Shown: positions 57,401 to 64,000 of the stretch, piece by piece
Position numbering within the stretch: position 1 is the first letter of the stretch
Layout of the letters: the number at the start of each line of letters is the position of its first letter
Assembly (NCBI GenBank): GCA_963682175.1
Contig: OY821784.1
Coordinates: 23,851,621-23,915,620 of the forward strand
DNA from: Triglochin maritima
Lineage: Eukaryota > Streptophyta > Magnoliopsida > Alismatales > Juncaginaceae
Reading direction: 5' to 3'
Length of the DNA stretch: 64,000 bases
Notes under the pieces: generated by a model
Told to the model about the DNA's origin: nothing
Seen by the model: only the letters and a program-made list of their open reading frames with translations
The model's database searches: none
Program-made: the position numbers and the translations under genes

Positions 57401-59677
57401 CGTGTCCGTGTCCCGTGTCCGTCTCCGTGCTTCTTAGATAGATTTCTGTAAGAGGTGATTGAACTTGGAAAACAGCAATTAAAATATTGCACTCCTAAGA
57501 ATGCAATCCACTTTGACTTCTAGATTATTGTTTTTTAAAGCTAGTAGCCTCTTCTTGTTGTAGCGGTAAGTAGTTCATTTCTTTGGCAGTGGGAGTAGTC
57601 CATCTTCTCAAGAATGAGGTTCCAACTTTGAAGTTGCTTATTTTGTGTTTTTCTCCATGTGCACATAAAGTCTTTTGCCTGTTCACAAGCTCAATGTCCC
57701 TAATAGCAGAATAAACATTCAAAATGTTTTGTCAGTAATATGTGTTGTTTTGATTTAAATTTGTTTATTCTTACTTATAAATATAAATTTATACCATTTT
57801 TACAAATATAGTAACCTGAGAAGTTTCCTAAGAGCTAAAAAGCTTCACTGTAATAGTACATTTTATGCGCATTAAACATGACAACAACAACAATAAAGCC
57901 TTAAATCCATGTTAAAGAAATTTAGTAAACAAATATATTGTTTGTAGCTTCTAATTAATTTCACAATATATGTGATATTTTGCGTTGACTTCTCTGGTGA
58001 GAGTTGCAACGTATTTGAACTTTTATTTATATTTTCAGTAATTATTTTATTTTTCTTTATTTTGGAACTGTTTCTTGTATTTATATTTCGTTTTTTACAA
58101 TAAAAATTTAACTAAATCATTGGTAACTTCTTTTTAACTTAACTAGGTATGTGAAGAGCCGAAGTGATGTGCAGCTGAGGGATCCTAGTAAGGCAAAGGA
58201 TACAAGTTCCTGTGAACCAGAAGACAAAAATGGTAATGGCCAGATAGTTCCATGTGGGCTTATAGCTTGGAGTTTGTTCAATGACACATACTCACTTACT
58301 CACAACAACAAACCTTTGGCAATTAATAAGAAGGGTATTTCTTGGAAGAGTGATCGAGATCATAAGTTTGGTTCTGATGTCTTTCCAAAGAATTTCCAGA
58401 AAGGAGTTTTGATAGGTGGTGCTAAACTCAACGAAAGCATACCAGTAAGTGGTTACGTTTTAAGTGTTAATTTTTTGTGAAATTGTTAGTTTGATTTTTT
58501 TTTTCTAGTTTTAAATTCTGAAATGCTACAATTACAATTTTAAGCTACAATTTAACCACCAGTATTTAGTTTTCAGTGTGGAAGGTTGCCACCTTTTCCC
58601 ATCTGCACCCCATAGCTTTTCTGAATTGCTTTTGTTTGGTGTTACCTCTTATCCAGTGAACATTGCTTTTGCTTTAGCGTATTATTTTTCCTTTGATTGG
58701 TTATGTTGAAGACTTCTTGTATAAATTTTAGCGGCAGTAATTTTGACTTGACAGTTCTTATGTTTTAGTAGACGTATATACATCCCCACTACCTTAGGTA
58801 TCCATTTTGCAAACTGAATTGCAAATCTTAAAGCATTCTCGAAAAGGTGGATCCAAATGGAAAGCCCAAGTACAAATGGGTGACAATTTTTTTGTAGTTA
58901 TCTTCGTAAAGATTCCTTGGTTTCTGTGTGAGCTGTATGACCTTGTTTCCATCCTGCAGTTAAGCGAGCAGGAGGATCTCATAGTTTGGATGCGTACTGC
59001 TGCTCTTCCTACTTTCAGAAAACTGTATGGGAAGATAGAGCAGGATCTTGAAGCAAATGAGACCATAACTGTTACACTACGAAACAATTATAATACTTAC
59101 AGTTTTAGTGGCAAAAAGAAGTTGGTTCTTTCAACTACAAGCTGGCTTGGAGGGAAAAATGACTTTCTTGGCGTTGCATATCTTACAATCGGTGGCTTGT
59201 GCTTCTTCCTTGCTATAGCTTTCACTGTGGTTTACCTTGTAAAGCCGAGGTAAATTTGGGGTTGAATTGTTTTATAGTTGCACACACTATTTTCTATAAT
59301 CAGTGCTACTGCTTCAGTTAGTGGTGTGGTTCACCCTAGTCAGATGTTAAATGAAAATTTGGACTCACTATATATTAACCTGTTCTTGAACACAAACAAA
59401 CCCAAAGTGAGTTGACCCTTTTGTACTGATATTAGCTGAATGTTGAATTGGAGGTTTATTTTTTTTTTGGCTAACAATTTTGGTATATCCTCATTAGTGA
59501 TATGGTAATATGGTATATCTTCATTAGTGATATGGTAATATGGTATATCTTCATTAGTGATATGGTAACGGTATATCTTCACTGTGATTTTTTACATGTA
59601 CTTTTTAACATCTCAGGAAGCTTGGTGACCCTTCGTATTTGTCATGGAACAGAACTTCTGGAGGGCAGATCCAATAG
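54494..59677 (+). CDS. ALIS: ALIS-type CDC50/LEM3 protein, P4-ATPase flippase subunit
   Basis: Eight exons: 54494-54554, 54816-54874, 56200-56274, 56392-56508, 56746-56816, 58147-58444, 58960-59249, 59617-59677. All introns are GT-AG and the 1,032-nt frame is open to TAG, giving 343 residues (the family is usually about 350). The start is the first ATG, giving a short cytosolic tail with SKRPKYSKFTQQELPACKP. Membrane spans lie at about residues 41-62 and 297-320. Between them is the large lumenal domain with four conserved Cys (77, 99, 150, 164) expected to form two disulfides, and possible N-glycosylation at NDT 173, NES 223 and NET 260. Signature blocks are KRMKQPIYVYYQLDNFYQNH, VPCGLIAWSLFNDTY, FPKNFQKG, VWMRTAALPTFRKLYG and STTSWLGGKNDFLG. 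ALIS proteins pair with ALA P4-ATPases, allow their ER exit, and support phospholipid transport toward the cytosolic leaflet of secretory membranes. Which ALIS paralogue this is cannot be told. Confidence 0.96.
56851..57437. mobile_element. TIR element in ALIS intron 5
   Basis: 587 bp starting CTAGGAAGCACGGACAC and ending CTCCGTGCTTCTTAG, inverted repeats of about 15 bp, flanked by ATAGA on both sides (56846-56850, 57438-57442). Subterminal regions are rich in GGACACG/CGTGTCC units in both orientations, and the centre is AT-rich. No transposase. It is a non-autonomous DNA transposon; the superfamily is not certain. Confidence 0.75.
59481..59582. repeat. 30-bp minisatellite in ALIS intron 7
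   Basis: Three units of TGGTATATCTTCATTAGTGA plus TATGGTAATA (59481-59510, 59511-59540, 59541-59570) and a partial fourth. It ends about 35 bp before exon 8. Confidence 0.9.
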
Positions 59678-60110
59678 TACATGGTGCTATCACTTGTGTC
59701 TTCTTCTGGGAACGTTTAAATTCACCGCTGTCAAATATCTGTGCTTTTCGTATTCTTTGTTGTAGATTACTTGATTTGTGCTATTTCTCCTTAAAACACA
59801 GTAGTACAATCATTATTATCATTGTATATGTTTGTCGTGAAGCATTAATGATCGCAGACCGGAAACTAGAGTAGTTTTGGAAATCAAACAGCAGTGGCTT
59901 TGTAACGTAAGAAAGTTCAATTGTTATTATCACGACTTCAGTATTGATTCTGCATTCTATATTGGGTTTTTTAATGAATGGAACTTGAGTATTTGTAGAT
60001 ATTAAATGTTCGTGCATATTGAATGTTAGATGCATCATTTGAACATATATTCTCCGAAATACCGTGTAAACCTGAGGGCTTGTGCTAATAAAAATGCCTT
60101 ACACCTTTTT
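59678..60110 (+). other. Probable 3' UTR of the ALIS gene
   Basis: Follows the stop codon. AATAAA at 60087-60092 is a candidate poly(A) signal. No other gene is seen here. Confidence 0.45.
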
Positions 60111-60189
60111 TCCTCGCAGCGATAATTTCTGGTTCAGTTCTTCTGCAAGCACCTAAATTGATAAAAAGCTAAGTCAATTCACTCTATTA

Positions 60190-60373
60190 TCGTGTTAATA
60201 ACGTGTTATAAAATAAATAGACATGAAACAAAGATGAAGATTTAGGAGGGAATAATTGTTGTATTTCATCATCACAAAAGTATTACAATAGTTTTCTATT
60301 TATAGGTTAAAATAAGTAAATGAAATAGTGTATGTTATTTGAGTTACAAATGAGAATGTGAGAGGTTGATAAT
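60190..60373 (-). repeat. Short Copia-like LTR remnant with half-tRNA primer site
   Basis: On the - strand a TATAAATAG box (about 60292-60300) is followed by TTTTATAACA ending at 60204 and then CGTTATTAACACGA (60190-60203). That motif resembles the CGTTATCAGCACGA primer site found after the short LTRs of some plant Copia elements. Its upstream end is not clear because the next LTR begins nearby. Confidence 0.45.
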
Positions 60374-60798
60374 GTTATGGGAGAAGATGGTGAAACATCC
60401 ATAATATTTTACTATTGGATTAATCAGGTATTAATAAGCAATTTGCCCAAAGCACTGACACATGGCGCGTCCCTATTGGACAACTCATTTAGGGTTTAGG
60501 GTGGAGCCGTCTATATAAGGAGGGGAGCCTCCCTTTGAATAGATTGATCTCATGTGCAAAACCCTAGCCTCCACCCTAACCTAGCCGCCACCTCCTATTC
60601 TCTCCCATTTCGTCCCTCCACCTCCACCAAGCTCATTCCGTGGACTCTTGGGCTGTGGACTCGCACTCCTTCTCCAAGAGAGTAGGAGACCGACCGGTGA
60701 GAAGGATTCCGTAAGGTGACCTCCGATCTTCCTTCCGCTGCCACATGTTCTCTCCAAGAAAGGTACTCCTGAACCTGTAGAATCGTTATTTGCTTACA
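60374..60798 (+). repeat. 5' LTR of element H
   Basis: Ends TTGCTTACA two bases before the primer site. The promoter box TATATAA is at 60512-60518. The start is uncertain. Confidence 0.65.
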
Positions 60799-60799
60799 T

Positions 60800-60811
60800 T
60801 GGTACCAGAGC
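60800..60811 (+). promoter_or_regulatory. Primer-binding site (tRNA-Met) of element H
   Basis: TGGTACCAGAGC, one mismatch from the common plant Copia primer site TGGTATCAGAGC. Confidence 0.85.
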
Positions 60812-62899
60812 CATCTCGGTTACCTTCGAATCCTCACCATGCTTGACGAATTTTTGTTTCATGATAATCTGATTTGAGATAAAAACAAAATATTCGGTGG
60901 TTATGTTTTTGGAGAAAGAAAGAAAACAGAAAATCAGCATTGCTTATACATGATGCGCATGTTATATATGTTGATTGTTCATGATTTTTTTCTTTCAAAT
61001 TCGTTTTCATATTCTGGAAATGAAAACTCAGAGGTTTTTGATCTTTAAATGAAATAATATGATCATTCATTTAGAGATATAAGTGGTGCATGTTTGCTGA
61101 TTTCTTTCTAACATGCAATTAGAGTTTAGACTAGTTTCTACATGTTGCGCATGTTATGGTTCATTAGAGCATGCATCTAGGGTTAGATTTTGCTCCTCCA
61201 TTCTTGTGCATATGTGCATGGTTTAAAATGGATTTTTCCTGATTTTATTTCGAGCCAATATGATATGTTGCTCTCCTATCATTGCACATACATAGATGTG
61301 ACCAGAATTCTGTTTTTTTTCTGTGCTGTTACCTCTATTCTTTGTGCATGTATTAGATAAAATCAGAAGTTATTTTCCATGTTGATTCTTCTAAATCATG
61401 CACATGTATACATGAAATAAGATGTCTATTTTTCCTGATTTTTACGAATTAGGGTTAGATATTATTTATTCTAATCTTTGAGCATGTATACATGAATATT
61501 GAGTTACCATATTCTATATTTCGTTTTTTTGGAACGAGAGCATCCATTTCATTTGAAATATTTCCTTTATGATTGAATGCACATATATGTTAATCTCATT
61601 AAGGATATTTCGGATTTCTTTTGGAATATTTGCATGCATTTCATTTGAAATATTTCCTTTATGATTGAATGCACATATATGTTAATCTCATTAAGTATAT
61701 TTCGGATTTCTTTTGGGATGATTGCATGCATTTCATTTGAAATATTTCCTTTTCATCAAATGTGCATATATGTGATGCCATCCACCAAAGAATTTCGAAA
61801 TTTCCTTTCCATTACAAGTAGGATAATTATTGTTGATTGCATGCTTATATTGATTATGGAAAGATTGACTAATTCTGAAATTTTTGGAAAGATATTATGG
61901 GCTGGAATTTTATTGCCTTAAAATATGTTTGGATGCTTTCCTTTGATGCAAAAAATATGTGTTGTTCTCCACCATATAATTTCGAATTTTTTCTTTCCAT
62001 TAGAAGTAACATAATTATTATTGATTGCATGATTATATTGATTATGGAAAGAAGAAAAAAAATTCTGTTTTGAGAATGATTATTGTGGAGATTGGTTGTC
62101 ATTATCTAACACGTTTTTTTTGCCTATTTTCGTGCCCCATTCATGCATTGTTTCCTTATGCATTACTTCCTTATTGTTTGAATGAGGTGCACACTTTATG
62201 CTATTTTTTTCATACGTCGGATTGTGCAAACGTATGGAAAGATTGTGGCTATGTGGAATGAATGATTCCTGATTTTATTTACTGCCTTATTGAGAGGTGA
62301 GCGTAATTTCATTCATTTATTTCCATTTGCAATAGTTATCGCAATGGACTGTAATATTTATGGACTGTAATAATTATGGACCGTGGACTGTTTATTGCCC
62401 TAAGGAGACGAGTGGCTCCTTTATTTTTATTATTGCGATATTATTGCTATGAGACTCATGCAGGTTCCCGTCGACGAGGCTAAATCCCTAATGGGGATCA
62501 TTAGCTCGATATGGAAGTAATGTAGTAATCATATCTGTGTGATGTTGATTGGATTTTTTTTGAAAACCGTTTTTGGGAACTCGCATGCCTAGTGGGAGTT
62601 GCAAGGTTGAAGTGTCTTGTGTAAACAACCTTGCAACCGCCGGCAATTTTTTTTATTTGCTGATTTACCATGTTTTAAAACGTTTTTTGGGTCATTAAAT
62701 CATGATGGAGCTCAATATCTAGATTAGTAAAATGGCTTTATTAACTATTGCATGAGGATTTGATCGAATGCTTTATGTTTTCTTTTGGTCTGAATGCTAT
62801 AGCTATTAAGTCAGTTTATTCTTTATGATTATTGTAGCTCGTTATATTTTATGCTAGAACTCATGTATCGCTATGTATTTTGATTGTCCTAGATTCTTT
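60812..62899 (+). other. 5' leader of element H
   Basis: AT-rich, no convincing ORF. It contains a 92-bp tandem repeat (61541-61770) and a dispersed copy of TTGATTGCATG...TATTGATTATGGAAAGA at 61828 and 62017. Confidence 0.6.
61541..61770. repeat. 92-bp tandem repeat in the H leader
   Basis: Units at 61541-61632 and 61633-61724 with a partial third to about 61770. Each begins GCAT(G/C)CATTTCATTTGAAAT and ends in TTTCGGATTTCTTTTGG. Confidence 0.88.
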
Positions 62900-64000
62900 A
62901 TTGCTGCTTCCAAAAGCATTGTCGCTGATCTGACTCGAGGAGATAAACTCAATGAAAGAAATTACGATGTGTGACATCGTAAAATTGAGTATCTCTTAAA
63001 GGATCAGGACATGTTAGAAAACATAAACCAATCTATGTCTCCCCCCGAGGAGGGGAATACTGCGCAACATCACAGAAACTTGGATGTTTATAATGCATGG
63101 AAAAACAAAGACCGAATTGCTCGAATCACAATTTTAAGTTCAATGAGGGACGATCTGTTACTGCGGTTCGAAAAGTTTCGAACTGCAAAGGCCTTGTGGG
63201 AAGCTGTGAAGTTTCAGTACGGAGTGACCTCCGTCACAAGGGCCCGCCAGCTTGGCGCCAGCTTGGGCTCATGTTTGATGGGTATAAAATACGCCAAGGT
63301 CACACGATGAGGCAGCATATTACCACAATGTCAAACATGATAAGCGAGCTGAGCGCTGCCGATCGTGCTAAGACCGATGAGGAGCAAGTATCTGCTCTCA
63401 TCAGATCGTTGCCTTCAAAGAATTGGGAGCATATGAAGGTCCATCTGACTCATGCTGATAACATCAGGACATTTGACCAGGCCGCAAAACACCTAGAGCT
63501 GGAGGAGGACCGCATGCTTGCGGAAGCCCCTCTAACTGAAGTATTTGCTGCTGAGGCTGTCGCTCCTCGGAGGAGTGCAGGTTTTAAGCGCAAAAGAGAT
63601 AGAGCTCAGGCTTTTAAAGGCAAGAAGGGTGCAAATGCAAACAAAACAGAAAACAAAGCTGGAAAGAAACGACCTCGAGGATCCAGAGGCGGGAAAGATA
63701 AGTCTAATGTGACTTGTTTTAACTGCCGAAAGACTGGACATTTTGCTCGTGAGTGCACTGAGCAAAAGGTAATTACTGTGTGTAATCCCTCGAATTGTAA
63801 CGTGACTAGTTTTGTGATGCTCACTGATCATTCTCCTGTGTGGATTGTGGATTCAGGTGCCACGGACCACGTAACAAAGGATCGCTCTGCCTTCGTGGAA
63901 TATCGCCGTGTTCCAAGTGGGAGGCGAATAAACATGGCAAATAACACTAGCATTGAAGTTCTTGGAGTTGGCACATGCAAAGTGGCTTTGCAAAGTGGCC
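62900..64000 (+). pseudogene. gag and protease of element H (partial, broken)
   Basis: The frame seems to start at an ATT (62900-62902) where relatives have ATG. It reads SKSIVADLTRGDKLNERNYDV and then meets TGA (62972-62974) in place of Trp before HRKIEYLLKDQD. A frameshift near 63261-63270 moves the ORF to the next frame at LMFDGYKIRQGHTMRQH. That frame then runs open to the window end: LIRSLPSKNWEHMKVHLTH, a basic Lys/Arg-rich stretch, the CCHC knuckle CFNCRKTGHFAREC (63715-63756) and the protease active site WIVDSGATDH (about 63840-63869). Ty1/Copia gag organisation is clear. Integrase and RT would follow beyond 64000. Confidence 0.85.

Larger units (their letters stand above)
60374..64000 (+). 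mobile_element. Element H: Ty1/Copia retrotransposon, runs off the window
   Basis: An LTR of about 425 bp, a tRNA-Met primer site, a 2.1-kb AT-rich leader, then gag and protease. The left LTR boundary (TGTTATGGG at 60374) is a guess because the 3' LTR lies outside the window. This copy has a nonsense codon and a frameshift in gag. Confidence 0.82.

Noticed and set aside
58807..59253. 148-codon ORF (+ strand) as an independent gene
   Set aside because: It is exon 7 of the ALIS gene plus read-through of intron 6. The splice acceptor at 58958-58959 restores the family sequence.

Overview
This is a nuclear window from a retrotransposon-rich eudicot. It holds spliceosomal introns, 5-bp target-site duplications around TG...CA long terminal repeats, plant-type Ty3/Gypsy and Ty1/Copia proteins, and one host gene resembling the Arabidopsis ALIS family. 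The species cannot be named from the sequence.

Only one host gene is convincing: an eight-exon CDC50/LEM3-family gene (ALIS, the beta subunit of P4-ATPase lipid flippases) at 54494-59677 on the + strand. Its 343-residue reading frame is intact across all exon junctions. Nearly everything else is nested transposable element.

Layout. 1-503 is the end of an LTR that truncates a FAR1-type DNA-binding-domain remnant (504-715, - strand). 1012-9561 is a complete Athila-like element (A) on the - strand, sitting in the subterminal repeats of a CACTA-like terminus (9562-9767) and itself carrying a solo LTR (4474-5689). 11811 to about 46967 is an old, stop-riddled Ty3/Gypsy element (D, + strand, tRNA-Met primer site). 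It has been split by five insertions: solo LTR F (13678-15832), solo LTR G (16829-18370), the Athila-like element C (19334-39478, - strand), a solo LTR that cuts the reverse-transcriptase FMDD motif (39799-41340), and an F-type LTR (42995-46421) that carries another solo LTR (43128-44672). Inside C sits a third Athila-like element, B (22531-31137). 46968-53330 holds an F fragment and two solo LTRs of the D family. After the ALIS gene, a Ty1/Copia element (H) starts near 60374 and runs off the window.

The most interesting content is the A/B/C trio. All three share the tRNA-Asp primer site, the polypurine end, a conserved U5 block and GC-rich hairpins placed both in U3 and just downstream of the primer site. 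C once encoded Gag, protease, reverse transcriptase, RNase H and integrase, plus an extra ORF; it is now broken by two nonsense codons, a one-base frameshift and two catalytic-site changes. B encodes an unbroken 1050-residue Gag-protease protein and no polymerase at all. A encodes only a zinc-knuckle protein plus a C-terminal tail that B also has and C lacks. This looks like a series of progressively reduced elements depending on a C-like helper. A second striking pattern is dense arrays of the palindrome GGTCGACC in LTRs of otherwise unrelated families (D/E, F, G).
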